64,000 bases of DNA, taken from the NCBI RefSeq assembly GCF_035222275.1, contig NC_085883.1, positions 2,790,001-2,854,000 of the forward strand, written 5' to 3'. The DNA comes from Podospora bellae-mahoneyi (taxonomy: Eukaryota; Ascomycota; Sordariomycetes; Sordariales; Podosporaceae). Made by a program: the position numbers and the translations under genes. Shown here piece by piece: positions 33,801 to 45,297 of the stretch (position 1 is its first letter; every line of letters begins with the position of its first letter). The notes under the pieces were generated by a model that worked only from the letters and a program-made list of their open reading frames with translations, did no database searches and was not told the DNA's origin.

Positions 33801-34410
33801 GCATGCAAATACGATGAGATGGTGTGATGGAGGGAAGCAGATTCGTCGAATGAGGGCATATACCGGCAATAAAACCCTGGGCTTTACCAGGAAGGAAAGG
33901 CGAGGACGCAGGGTGGGATAATATCGAAGGTGAAGCCGGGATGAAGGCGAGGAGTGCAGGACGACGTTGACACGGGGATATACCACTCGAGATTATATCG
34001 TTTGTATTTGTTTCTATGGGATCGCGCTCCTGATAACAGAGAGCGCAGGGCATAGCACATGGCGTTTGGGGTTTGGGTCGGGGCGGTTGGTTACAGTAAA
34101 CTCATTTATATCAACCAACACTTTTTGGTTCCATTTTTAATAGTGGTGCACATCAGTAACATTGTGATATCTCGCACATCCTGAACCCAGTCTATCAGCC
34201 CTACAACTACACATGCAAATAACATTACAAACACGATGCTACGCTTTTTGATCTGTCTGCCCTCCTCTTCTCCCAAGTCGCACCCAAAAAAAATTACTAT
34301 GCAAGGGCCCCAGTGTATAAACGAACGTCATGATTAAAAGTTGGCTATAGGGATTATCCTGGCTGGATATGTAGATTCAGGGGTAGTCTTCCCAGCCCCC
34401 TGGAATCCAT
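33801..34410. other. Convergent 3' flanks
   Basis: 610 bp between the stops of the Sft1-like and ArfGAP genes. No coding signal. AT-rich stretches fit polyadenylation regions. Confidence 0.5.
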
Positions 34411-36152
34411 TCACTGCCAGACATTGTTGAACAAGTCACTGTCGCCACCGGGCACAGCCGGCTTGGATGTGCTGGTAGAAGTGGTGCCGCTTGTCCAACC
34501 GCCAAACTCCTCGTCCGCAGTGACCTTCGGAGCAGGGGCAAAACCACCTGATGCGCTGGGCACGATGGGTTGGCTGGAGAAGGAGCCCCAGCCAAAGTCA
34601 TTCGAGGTCGAGGTCGTCGCCTTTGGGGGCTCTGGCTTGGCGGGCTCGTCAGAAGCCCAGGCGTTTCCACCCCAGACATCAGCACCAGAGAAGCCGCTGC
34701 CGCCAAAAGAGCCAAGGGTGTTAGACGTGGCTACTGGCGCGGGGGCGGGAGCTGGGGCGGGCTTTGGCTGGCTGAGATTGAATACGGAGGAAGAGGTCAT
34801 TGGGGGAGACGACACCGCAGGCTTAGGGGCGGGGGCTGGCTGAGAAGGTGCTGGCGAGGAAAAGTCGAAGAGGTCCCCAAGGGCAGCAGAGGCCGGTGCG
34901 GCGGCCGGTTTAGGAGCAGCCGCGGGGGAGGAGACGGAGCCCCACCCAGAAAGCCCGCCGATGGACGACTTGGATTGATGAGTTGATGTGGCTGGCTTGG
35001 AGCCGAAGAAGCTGCCGCCGCTCAAACCAGAGAAGGCCGAAGAGCTGCTGGTTGTCTGAGCCGCAGGGCGAGGGGAGCTGAAACTTCCAAGACTAGAGAA
35101 GGCATCGACTTGGGCGGGCTTGGGAGCAGTAGTGTTTCCAAAGCTCAAGTTGCTGAAGGCATCGTTGAGCCCACCAAAAGAACCCTGGGTCTGTGACATC
35201 CCTGTCGGGGATCCCAGACCGCTAAATGATCCCGAAGAGGCATGAGATACTGGTTGTTGAGGAGCCTGTGGTTGAGGTCGTGGCGCGGCTGCGTACAGTG
35301 AAAGAATCGACTGCTTGAGGTCTGGTCGGGATTGGCCTCCAGCGCTTGGTGTGCCAGTCGTGCTGGCTGGTCGAGGGGGCGCCGCAGTTTCCGAGCCCAA
35401 GAAATCCAAACCCAGCAGCGAATCCTTGGTGTTTGTCGCCTTCGGAGGAGCAGGGCTGGCTTTGGGAGGCACCTTGGACGCTGTTGGTCCGGCGGTACTA
35501 GCTCTCGGTGGTGGTACAGAGGCAAGGCCACCACCGATCAAGTCCTCTTGTGGTGGGGCGGCACGTCCTGGGGCCGACGACTGACCGATAGAGCTCTTCC
35601 GAGTCGATTCCCTCCGCTCAATATTTTGCTTCTCCTTGACCACGCTCAGGGGAACATCGTCATCGCCATCGGCATCCAACGTAGCAGGGTCCGGCATCGG
35701 TCCGTCCATTACCCATCTCTTCAGTTCGTATTTGGTGCGGATGAAGTTCTCGATCTTCGCTTCGCTGGGCACATGGCCAGGGGCCAACTTTGCTTCCCAA
35801 TATTTGTTCGCGCGGGCATTTCCCCAGTTCAATACACTCTGTAGTTGTTCGTCGGTCCAGGAGTCGAGGTCGACAGACTTGACACGGCTGATGTGCGTAC
35901 CCATGCCACGGTGGATGCCAGAGCATCGGATGCATACGAAGACGCCCAAATTCCAACTGGCCCATCTTGGATCTGTTGATTTAAGGGTCAATATGGCTTG
36001 ACAAACATAGAGAAATGGTGGGTGGGAAACCTACGTTTGTTGCGCTTGCAGTCAGCGCACACCTTATTGGCCTCCAATTTCAGAAGGCTCTTGATGGTTT
36101 GCTGGTTTTGGAGTGCCCGATCGGCTCCAGGATTTGCCGGCCGTCGAGACAT
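34411..36152 (-). CDS. age2: Age2/SMAP-type Arf GTPase-activating protein
   Basis: Stimulates GTP hydrolysis on Arf and so drives coat release in traffic from the trans-Golgi and endosomes. Two exons (36152-36035 and 35972-34411) join across a 62-nt intron inside the zinc finger, giving about 559 residues. The start MSRRPANPGADRALQNQQ is preferred because it leads directly into the domain. The ArfGAP domain (about 18-135) has CADC (32-35), PRWASWNLGVFVCIRC (second Cys pair 53 and 56), the arginine finger in SGIHRG (Arg 61) and THISRVKSVDLDSW. KYWEAKLAPGHVPSEAKIEN and FIRTKYELKRWV complete it. The remaining 400 residues are disordered, rich in Ser, Gly, Ala and Pro, with repeated SGGSFFG-like and FSSLGSF segments that may bind clathrin-coat partners. 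The neighbour MsrB gene starts divergently 811 bp away. Assignment to Age2 rather than Gcs1 or Glo3 follows from the HPRWASWNLGVF form. Confidence 0.93.
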
Positions 36153-36962
36153 GGTGGGCTGTTTTGTTTTGGCAATGTAGAATAGGAAACCGAAGAATCT
36201 CGAAGAACAGGTAGATAATTTCGTGGGCAGATTCAAAATCGCGGGCGTGCCTTTCAGGTGCCTGAAGCCAGATGGCGCTGGAAACAATGCGACAAGGTTA
36301 CCGGCTGAAGTGGGGCCGCCCAACGCCCCTTATTGATAACCCGCTAAGTGGATTTTGAATAGACCACTATAAGATGGGTACAACGATATTTATGTAGCCG
36401 CATATTCTCCACCACCTTCAAGCTTCGCCCAGTTTCCACCACCCAACATGGACAGTATAAATCCGTATCACCGCTCTTATACTCTCTCTATGGGATCTCA
36501 GTAGTCCTGCGATTCAATTTCGAATCATTCTCAACAAGGTGCCACAGACGCGGACATTTTGTACAACAAGAAAGTCACTGTAGACCTACCCATGTATGTT
36601 CAAAAAAGCTTAAACAGACAACACTGCTCCTCCCGAGGGGCGAGCAGTGACGCAACCAGTTCGAGATTCCAAATAATGACCGTCAAAGAATATTGATAAA
36701 TGGCACCCTCCAACGTTCACTCTCACTGCCACATTAGACCCTCTCCAAATCCAAATACCCGTTGATTCCAAACTCACAGCCAAACCGGCTTTGTCTCATC
36801 GCCCCTAAAAACCACCGATTTGTCAGTGATCAGCCCCGCTGTATTCCAACCGATTCTCACTCACAGCTTCTAAAGCTTCCGATCTGAGGCACCCAAGCCC
36901 ATCCATATAAACCGCATCTCATAACCCCAACCCCTCTCACACATTCTTTAAACTCAATTCTC
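36153..36962. promoter_or_regulatory. Shared divergent promoter of ArfGAP and MsrB genes
   Basis: 811 bp between start codons. A TATA-like AGTATAAATCC lies at 36453-36463, about 500 bp before the MsrB ATG and 300 bp before the ArfGAP start. The last 200 bp before MsrB are C/T-rich, typical of a fungal leader. Confidence 0.45.
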
Positions 36963-37610
36963 ATGCGCTCAACACTCACCCGTCTATTCTACACCCTCTC
37001 CCACCTAACCCGCACCTCTGCACCCCTTCGTAACACTTGCTCCCTCCGCTCCGGCCCTCCACCACTGAGATCCTCCATGCCCGTCATCCCCTCCTTCCTC
37101 GCCAGCCTCTTCGGAACAACCGCCGCCTCCAACATGTCGTCATCATCATCCTACCCAGACCAACGAACACCAGACCAGTGGCGCGCAGTCCTAAACAAGG
37201 AACAATTCCGCATCCTCCGCGAAAAGGGCACCGAACCCCCCGGCTCCGGCAAGTTCGACAAGCACTACCCCACAACCGGAGTCTACACCTGCGCCGGCTG
37301 CCACGCCCCCCTCTACAAGGCCTCGCACAAGTTCTCCTCGGGCTGCGGCTGGCCCGCCTACTTTGACTCCATCCCCGGAGCCGTCACCCGCCACGAGGAC
37401 CGCGCTTTCGGCATGCTCCGCACCGAGATTGTCTGCAGCAACTGCGGCGGCCACCTCGGCCACGTCTTCAAGGGGGAAGGCTTCCCCACCCCTACTGATG
37501 AGCGTCACTGTGTGAACAGTGTTAGTCTGAGTTTTAGTCCGAATGATGAGCCTGTCAAGAAGAAGGAGCAGGAGGAGACAAAAGAAAGGGAGGATAAGAG
37601 TAAGGTGTAA
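36963..37610 (+). CDS. msrB: Methionine-R-sulfoxide reductase (MsrB)
   Basis: Reduces methionine-R-sulfoxide in proteins back to methionine, using thioredoxin; protects against oxidative damage. Intronless, 215 residues. The MsrB domain starts at about residue 65 (RTPDQWRAVLNKEQFRILRE) and has both zinc pairs, CAGC (110, 113) and CSNC (158, 161), the SSGCGWPAYF motif, GGHLGHVF, and catalytic Cys183 in ERHCVNSVSLSF. The first 55 residues are Arg/Ser/Leu-rich without acids, a likely mitochondrial presequence. An internal Met at residue 58 sits exactly at the start of the conserved part, so a second, cytosolic form by downstream initiation is possible. The C-terminus is a Lys/Glu-rich extension of about 20 residues not typical of the core family. 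Third codon positions are strongly C-rich. Confidence 0.96.
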   Translation: MRSTLTRLFYTLSHLTRTSAPLRNTCSLRSGPPPLRSSMPVIPSFLASLFGTTAASNMSSSSSYPDQRTPDQWRAVLNKEQFRILREKGTEPPGSGKFDKHYPTTGVYTCAGCHAPLYKASHKFSSGCGWPAYFDSIPGAVTRHEDRAFGMLRTEIVCSNCGGHLGHVFKGEGFPTPTDERHCVNSVSLSFSPNDEPVKKKEQEETKEREDKSKV

Positions 37611-37733
37611 TAAGGGTTGATATTAATAGTTACTTTTGTTTTTGTCTGCTCATGTGTCCAGCCGTGATTTTTCCAGCTGTCTCTCCTCAAATGAAACTCA
37701 AGAAATTCGAGCGAGATACACACTCATTTACAA

Positions 37734-39330
37734 TTACATTGTGCTCCTATTCTCCACATCCCTCATCTCCCTCACTGTCGAAGCAACCACCCTAGTCCAT
37801 CTTCTGATGAACTCCTCCTGGAAGCCCGACAACACTCTAAATGCCTCTTCCGGATCATCCACTCCAGCAATCGCATTCCTCCCCTTCTCCATCATATCCT
37901 CCCATAACCTCGTCGCATCAACCAGCCCTTCCTGTTGTATCTGCGATATGCGCAGCAGTGCCTGCATGTTGATTCTTCCCGAGTCCGGAGGGGTATGCTT
38001 TTGTTGTGCTTGCCTATAGGGAACTATTTCTGTTGAGGTATTTGGATGTGCAGGCACCATTGCAGTACTCGTGGCTGACCTAGTCGATGCCACCGTAGTG
38101 ATCGCGGTCTGTTGGCTAGATGCCTCTCCAGCTTCTTCCTCCTCTGGTATTCTCAAACCCCCAAACGGTCGTGACGAAGGGTCTTCATAGTCTGACGTAA
38201 GAGTCGACGCTTGCGAAATGGTCTCTTGGCTCTCTGATTCACTAATAATTGTCTGCACTCGCTGGAGAAGCCTCCTGGGCACGGATACAGAATAGGAAGA
38301 GTCCGGAAGAGGATGTGGGCTGGATATTCCACTGCTAGGCGATTGGGTTGTTTGGTGGTTATCGTCGAGATGTTTCCCAGGAGCAGAGCCGTGCCCTCCT
38401 CGAGAGGGTTGGCTTTTCCGTGACCTTGATCGAGAAGACGAAAATGATCCGAGTTTGCTAACCTTGTATATGCCCGCTCCGAGTACTCCAGGGATTCCAA
38501 TGGTTGTTGCTGCCGGGGATGGCATCACTGGAGGCGACCACTGTCCTTGAGATTGATAACCACCAGGATATCCCACCGGTTGACTTGCAGATCGCTGATA
38601 GGTGAGTTGATCTGGTGCTGCGTTGGGATAGTGATATGGTGGATTTGGTGCAATTGAATATGGTGGGCTTGAGCTGTAAGGATGTGAGTGATTTGATGAG
38701 CTGTATGGCGAGCTGCGTGGTGGCAGTGGGGGAGACATGGCGTTTGGAGTCGGGTGGTAGTAGACGTTTTGTGATTGGCTGTAAGGCTGGCTCCAAGAAT
38801 AACTCTGATCCTGCTGCAATTCCTCTTGATAATAGTCGACATTTATCCCTAAATCATCAAATTCCTTCAAGACAGTCTCAAAGTCCGAAGCAACTTTGAG
38901 AGTGGCTCTGAGTATTGAGGATCCCTGGGGCACTGAGTATCAGTATCTGAATATACGACATGCCACCAATACTTACATCTTGAGTGTTGGAAGGATATCG
39001 AACATAAAGAACAGGTTCATGTTGGGCGCGGCGTATGAATTGCTCTGGTGCACCGTTGTCTGTAGGCTCCTCCGACGGACGAAAGTCTGCAAGGTCGAGC
39101 TTGACCAGTTCCTCAGCCCTGTCTTTAACATGGACCATCAAGTAATTTCGCCATAGAGGCATCCGAAGTCGCGAGCCGTCGACTGGTCTACGAGGAACAA
39201 GATCGAGTTGCGGCTTCAGCACAAGCTGCGGGTCTTTATAGAAGCTTGATCTGCCATTAAAGCGGACATCCTGCAATTCGAATCTGCGTATTGGTCTTCT
39301 AGGCTGTGGCGTGGGCTTCGCAGCAGGCAT
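37734..39330 (-). CDS. Conserved-looking hypothetical protein with C-terminal helical region
   Basis: I do not recognise the family. Two exons, 39330-38977 and 38924-37734, join in phase 0 across a 52-nt intron (GTAAGT donor, CCCCAG acceptor), giving about 514 residues. Residues 1-120 look folded (RRPIRRFELQDVRFNGRSSF, RMPLWRNYLMVHVKDRAEEL, HEPVLYVRYPS). Then FETVLKEFDDLGINVDYY, then about 270 residues of Ser/Pro/Tyr-rich low complexity. The last 90 residues (MQALLRISQIQQEGLVDATR, LWEDMMEKGRNAIAGVDDPE, FIRRWTRVVASTVREMRDVE) form amphipathic helices resembling phasin or other helical-bundle proteins. It ends 123 bp from the MsrB stop (convergent) and faces Rsc9 across 775 bp. The exon junction is reliable; the function is unknown. 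Confidence 0.75.
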
Positions 39331-40105
39331 GGCCGGATATTTGGAGCGCGAGAAACATTGGGAGAGAGGGTTGATGCAAGTCGAAGAACATTCATGACAT
39401 GTTCAAAAGACAAGGTCTCAATTCATTGCTGGCCCCCCAATTATGCGCTTCAGACTGAACAGCCGAACTTTATTACCCCACACAGCAGGTTTTATGGGAA
39501 GGTACGTTGAAGGCCATCCCGTCATCTTGGAAGGCACGACTGAGTTTCATGTGGAGCGAAGGACTGAGGAAGGGGGGTTGATGGTACGCCCTTAGCTTAA
39601 CAACTGGAGTAGGTAAAGTACCAAATATATATGCAGCCATTCTGATGCCAATTACATGGGAAATAAAGGAACAATCCCCCTTGGAACCTCATTTCATTCA
39701 TCTCATCCTTAGGCCTCAAAATGGTCAAGAGAGCAGGTGTGAGAGGTTGAGAGCATTAAGGGGAGAGATGCTCCTCTGTATGGTCTGTGCGTGTAACACG
39801 ACGGTGATGGTCCGTGCGTCTCTTGGCATATATCTCCAGCCGTCGTTGCTCGCCAAAAAATCCCAGTGCACGTCAATTGAAGTCAGCAACCCGCGTCGCA
39901 TCACGGCAGCTGGCTGGAGACAAAACACCACCTGTTTTCTCGACCAACATTTCCACATTCTTCACAGCAGTCACGTTTCCGATCCCAGGTAGCGGAACTG
40001 ATTACCGCATGGTATAGCGACTTATAACAATAGAATCCGATCACTGTCAATTCCCCAGCACACTCGACAGCATCTGGACGCTGAGCTGCGTCTCGATGCG
40101 CCAAG
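39331..40105. promoter_or_regulatory. Divergent upstream region of hypothetical gene and rsc9
   Basis: 775 bp between start codons; presumably holds both promoters. An AT-rich stretch with AATATATATGC lies at 39623-39633. No other site is supported. Confidence 0.4.
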
Positions 40106-43088
40106 ATGGCCCCGACCAAACCCATCGTTGAGCATACCGTCGACCGAACCCCCGAATATGAAAAGTTCCTCGAGGAGCTTCGCGACTTCCATGAGAAGCG
40201 CGGGACCCATCTTGACCCCGAGCCCAAGATGGGAAACCTGAGTGTCGACCTGTACAAGCTGTTCAACTACATCGTGCAAAATGGTGGCTATGACAAGGTC
40301 TCGGATGAGAAGCTGATGTGGCGGAAGATGTGCGAAGGGTTGGGACTTATGCGACACAACGCCCCGGCCGACGCGTATACGTTGAAACAAATATTCTACA
40401 AGAACCTTGCCGCCTTCGAGATCAAGAAAATCCACAACAAGGAGCCTCCTCCGCCAGAGATCCTCGAATTTACGACTGCCAAGGGAGGATCGTTATTGAC
40501 ACGCACATTGGAGAACTTTGTCGCAAAGGGGAGAAACGATAGGGAGGATTCTGAGGATGGAAGTACGCCGGCCAGAGAGCGTCCTGTCGCCGAGACTCCT
40601 GCATCAGGCCGCGCCTCCCGGGGACTCAGGGAAGCTCCTGCACCGAGGGTTATTTTCCATCCCGACACCAATTCCTCACGCCAGACCCGTCACGCATCTG
40701 GAGCGCAGCAAATAGGTACCCCCTCGTCCAACTCCCACTCTCACAACAACTCTGCGATTGCTCAAAATCCTGGAAACTCCCACCGTGGCGCATATGTTTT
40801 CAACCCTCCAGGGCCTGACATGAACAATCCCATCGTTCAGGGCTTTGTGCCCCAGCCTGTCCAGCAGATGCCGTTGCGTATCGTCGACACCCCCTCCAGC
40901 AACCCAGAGCTGTTTGCCAGGAAACAACGACTCCTGAAGCAGCCGCCAGTCGCTGCCCCTAATCCTGGGATGCTTGTAAGAGCTTGTCTACCACCTGGTA
41001 AGCACTTGTTAGGATTGTTTATGGTATTTTCGACTCTAACATTGGTTTCCAGGAGCTATGGATGGGCCCAACATCTACGAGCGTTGTCTCTTGTCGCTTC
41101 GGTCAGGCATCCGGTCAGAACAGGCGTTTGGCTGTCATCATCTCCTCAAAATCTCACACGAGCGTGGTGATAAATACAAGTTCTCTCAGTTCTGTGGCCT
41201 CGCTGAGGGCTTGACGGAGCTTGCTCTTAGTATTGGTGGCATGATTTACCATGTCAACTGGACAGTTTCGTACGACCCCGATTCCGACAACACCGACATT
41301 GGTGAGCTGGATGGTCTCGAGGGCACCCCAGATATCCTGGAACGAATTGCCCAGCTCAAGCGTCGGAAGGATGTCGACGACAACATTCTTCCCGCCGAAT
41401 TCCGCGACCAGCTCACGCTGGTTTTGGAGGCGACACAGACCATCCGCAACATGGTCAACATGCCGGACAATGCCTACTTTATGTCCGAGTACCCTCCAGT
41501 CAAGGACCTCCTCTGCGTCATTCTCAATTTGCCAGAACTGGAGTGCGTCGTCGAGTTGAAGCATCTCGCTCTCGAAATCGCCGAATCGATTCTCCCTTAC
41601 CTTGTCCTCAGATCAGACGACCCTCTGTATCAGTCACTACTTGCGAAACTCGAGTCGGACGATCGGGGTGTGATATTGACTGCCCTGAAGGCGCTCAACA
41701 AAATCGCACTAAACCACCCAATCGAGACGAACAGACTCGGCAATGTCCCTCCTTCGGTCCTCCAGCGTATCATGGACTGGCTTCTCCTCAACGACGAGGA
41801 CCTGCTGGACATTACCACCGATTTCCTCTACCAGTACACAGCCGTAGTCGAGAACCTTGACACGATGCTCAAGCACATCAAGATAGAGCATCTCGTCACT
41901 CACCTCGTCCGACTGCTCTCCCACGGCGCCAAGCGATCAACGCGGGAGCTGATTGTCAGCGAGGCGCGTCTTGCCTACGACCCCCCCAACGAGACGGTCG
42001 TTCCTACGCCGAAGGACCTGTTGGAGAAGCTTCTTGCCATTGAAGAACCGGAGCGTTGCTACGCCTGGATCCGGTGTTTCTTTGAGGAAGACCCCGACTC
42101 CAACATCACCCAGCTTGCGATCTGGCAGGCGTACAACACGGAATTCCTCGAACCCCTCAAGCGGAAGGGCCGTAGCATGATCAGCGCGCCAGAGTTTATC
42201 AAGAGCATCACGAGCGTTTATGAATCGGCCGGGGCCCAGATTGTGCACGAGCAGGGGCCGGGAGGGCAGTCTCAGCAGAAGTACCTGATTAGGGGCATCA
42301 GGCCAAGACGGTACCCCATCAGCCCAGACGGGAGGGGGTATTTCCAGTGTCAACTTCCTGCTCCTCATGGCAAACCTCCCGGGGGAGTCAAATGCGGCGC
42401 GTGGAATCTCACAGCAGAGAAGATGTGGGATCACATTGTTGCCGAACATTTAGGTGACAGCGTCTCCCGCACTGAAGATGGAAAGTTGGTCAACAAGGAA
42501 GGGATGTTTTCCTGCGCTTGGAACAACTGCCAGAAATTCCCCCGCCCCACAGAGATGTTCCTCGTTCAGTACATGGCTCACCTCAAAACCCACCTCCGCA
42601 GCGAGGAGATCCGACACGCGGCCAAGCCATCGGAGATTTCTCCTTTGGCCCCCCTACCGCCCCCCCCTCCGTCCCCGACCTCGACCACTAACAGATCCAG
42701 GAGTGGGAGTTTCTCTTCGTCTTCTTCAAAGTCGAGGGTTGTCAGGCCGGCGAAGACGGTAACGATCACGATTGAGGAGACGGCGAGCGCGAGGGATGAA
42801 CGGAACCCGAATGCGCCGGCGCAGGCGGCGGGGGTGCCGCTTAGCGCGGTTTTGATTCTGAGGAATATCGCGCAGTATGTCCCGAGGACGGAGGCGGAGG
42901 CGGAGTTGAGGAGGAGGAAGAATGAGGGGGAGGAGGGTGAAGGTTGGAACGAGATTTTGTTTAGGCCTGTGGTGGGGAGGTTGTGGGAGGTTTTTACCGA
43001 GAATAGGCTGCTGACGCCGCATTTGGCGGGGTTGTTTGGGCTTTTGGAGGAGAGGCAGCAGGTTAGGAGGTTTGTGGTGGAGGAGTAA
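40106..43088 (+). CDS. rsc9: Rsc9-type RSC/SWI-SNF subunit (ARID, RFX, zinc finger)
   Basis: A DNA-binding subunit of the RSC-type chromatin-remodelling complex, acting in the nucleus. Two exons, 40106-40997 and 41053-43088, join in frame (G|GA) across a 55-nt intron, giving 975 residues. The ARID domain spans about 15-110 (EYEKFLEELRDFHEKRG, LYKLFNYIVQNGGYDKVSDE, WRKMCEGLGL). A Ser/Asn/Pro-rich linker follows. Residues about 300-640 are an armadillo-like helical region (IYERCLLSLRSGIRSEQAFG onward). The RFX-type winged helix is at about 645-745 (CYAWIRCFFEEDPDSNITQL, KYLIRGIRPRRYPIS). A C2H2-like pair follows: CQLPAP, WDHIVAEHLG, CAWNNCQKFPRP, YMAHLKTH. The C-terminus continues with a Ser-rich linker and a helical tail. 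The order is that of ARID2/Rsc9 proteins of filamentous fungi, longer than yeast Rsc9 (581). Confidence 0.93.
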
Positions 43089-43104
43089 GATGGAGATGAT
43101 TTTT

Positions 43105-43109
<5 letters not shown>

Positions 43110-43143
<34 letters not shown>
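43110..43143. repeat. (TG)n microsatellite
   Basis: About 17 TG units following a run of T, 20 bp after the rsc9 stop codon and therefore probably in its 3' UTR. Confidence 0.9.
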
Positions 43144-43146
<3 letters not shown>

Positions 43147-45207
43147 TGTTTGGGCGTTTCTTCATGGGAAAAAAAGATGAATTTGGGAGAAACAATGGTT
43201 TGGGTTGTTCGACGGAGACATTTCTTCTTGAGGCGAGGATGGAAAGGAAATGGTGGATGGATGGATCACTGGAAGGGCTTCTTCAGGGTGGTGATTGTTC
43301 TTTCTTTCTTGTCCTAAATTTAGGATGTATCGCTTGTGGTTGAGTACTGTACGATAATACCCTTTATTTCTCATCCAAGCTTCATGTGAGAGTGTGTACT
43401 AGCGTTTTTCATAGTATGGAATGCGAATAAAATCAGTCTAAAAGATGCGGAGTGATCTCCTGAAGATGAATTGCTATATACATTGTGATGATCAAACAGG
43501 AGCAACTGGGGAATGAGGTCGACTCGGATTGAGTGATATCAGTCTTGTAAGATTGAGAGCAGTCGCTGAAGAAAGTGAATTGCTGTATTTTATGTGAAGG
43601 AGAAAGCCCTGAGAGCCAGATATGTATGCGACCTTCCATGAGCAAGCAAGCTGGAAGGGGAAATCGAAAAAAGGGGAGGTCGATGTGTTTCTTGAGGTTA
43701 ATGTGGATGAGGGCCATTTGGCTGCCAGATGTGATATTCATAAAGCAACGACTCCAGAGGTGGAGAACTCGATATTGTACATCAGACGCACACCAAATGT
43801 AACTTACGCTGAAGAGCAGTTAAAATGGTCCGCTTGGCTCCGGGCGACAGCGGTCTCGACTTCTTGGGCCAAGAGAGGAACGTTAGATTGGCGGATTTTC
43901 TGTGTGCCATGCGGCCACGACACGCTGTCAACGGGCTCTCCCGCTGCGACAGCAATTTTATGCAATCTGTGCAGTGGCGACGAAGAGAAAACCGGGAAAG
44001 CGGGAACATCGTGAACGTCAATGTCATGCCTGCTGCTGTGACCTGCGTGATCGATCGTGAGGGTAAGGGTTGCTGCGACCGAGACTGTCCGTGGTCCAAG
44101 CGTTCTGGGGCCACAAGGCGCCCCGGATTCAGGGGTCCAATGGTGGCGAGTTTGAGGCCATCGTGAGATCTGATCTGGGGTAAAAAGGCGGCGGGCTAGG
44201 CCCTTGCCGACCCAAATGACCGGGAAATAAAAATACGATGCTGTGGCTGACTGGCGGCGGCTCGCTTCGACCCTGCGGGAAGATTATCGTGAGCCGTTGG
44301 ATGGGGCTCGCTTGGCGTTGGCGTGTCCCACGGAGCTGGCTCGAGCTGGCAGAGGTTACCCCGTACCTTTTTTTTTGAACGACATGCCTTGGATCGTGAG
44401 TTTTTGGGTGGTGGATTTTTGTTGGCGGTTGGTGTTAACACCACCAACTACGGAGAAAAAGACAGTGAGGGGATGAGATGAAGGAGGAGACGGGGAGAAC
44501 ATGTTGCCAAACCATGGGGGGCCTTGATTTACCCTGTCTGACAGATGGGCGTTCTTGTCGTTGCTGGTGATGAGGTGATTGATGAACCAAACGACCGATG
44601 GGCAGACGGCCGCGGGCTGGCCAACAAGCCAATCCCCGCACCCGCGGATGAGTCCCGACTCAGGTGGGGTATCCGAAAGGTTCTGGAAGGGCTTCTTGAT
44701 GGAGTTCGTCTCAGGCCAACAGAGCAGGAAAAAAAGTCCCTATCAAGATGATGCATTCAGCAACTCCGATAGGCCACTGCAAGCAAGGGGCACCAAGTCG
44801 TTGACGTTCTCGACTTCAGTAGTCTCGACCGAAGGATTTGACTGTGCATTACCGTTCCCTCCCTTACCTAGCGTGCCTTTGCGTGGTGCAGGCGTTGATA
44901 ACCATTTTTGACGCGTCACTCGGAAGCTGCGAAAATATATGCAGAGGTATGGGTTGGGTTGGGTTGCTTGAGGGGGCTTCATACAGCCGTGCTGCATGGC
45001 GGCTGGGCGGGGCATGCAGACGCTCATGCAACGACTGTGCTGCTTGGTTGATTCTTGCCTGCGGTTGGATCGACGGTACCTGATGGAGGGTAGACTTCAT
45101 TTGTTTCTTGAGATACTGCTCCGAATAGCGGACCATCATAAAGGCAGAAGATCGACAATGTACCGGTCGAGATAGGAGCTGGAGCTCCCCTCCCACCACG
45201 AAATAGC

Positions 45208-45297
45208 TGAGACACCAAAGTAGGTTAACACGCCTTAAAGATAGTTTATAGGCCTACAAACTATCTTTAAGGCGTGTTAACCTACTTCGGTATCTCA
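45208..45297. repeat. 90-bp near-perfect palindrome, MITE-like
   Basis: The sequence is an inverted repeat with no spacer; its centre is TAGGCCTA at 45249-45256. The arms, with cores GGTTAACACGCCTTAAAGAT and ATCTTTAAGGCGTGTTAACC, differ at only three pairs, all transitions. Weaker pairing continues outwards (AAATAGCTGAG against CTCAATTATTT, then GGAGCTCCC against GGTGCTCCC) to about 45178 and 45325. Such a structure fits a foldback/MITE-type DNA transposon relic, though no target-site duplication is certain. No transposase is nearby. Confidence 0.75.

Noticed and set aside
43622-44014. 130-codon plus-strand frame in the gene-poor interval
   Set aside because: No motif, no splice context, and an equally long frame exists on the opposite strand.
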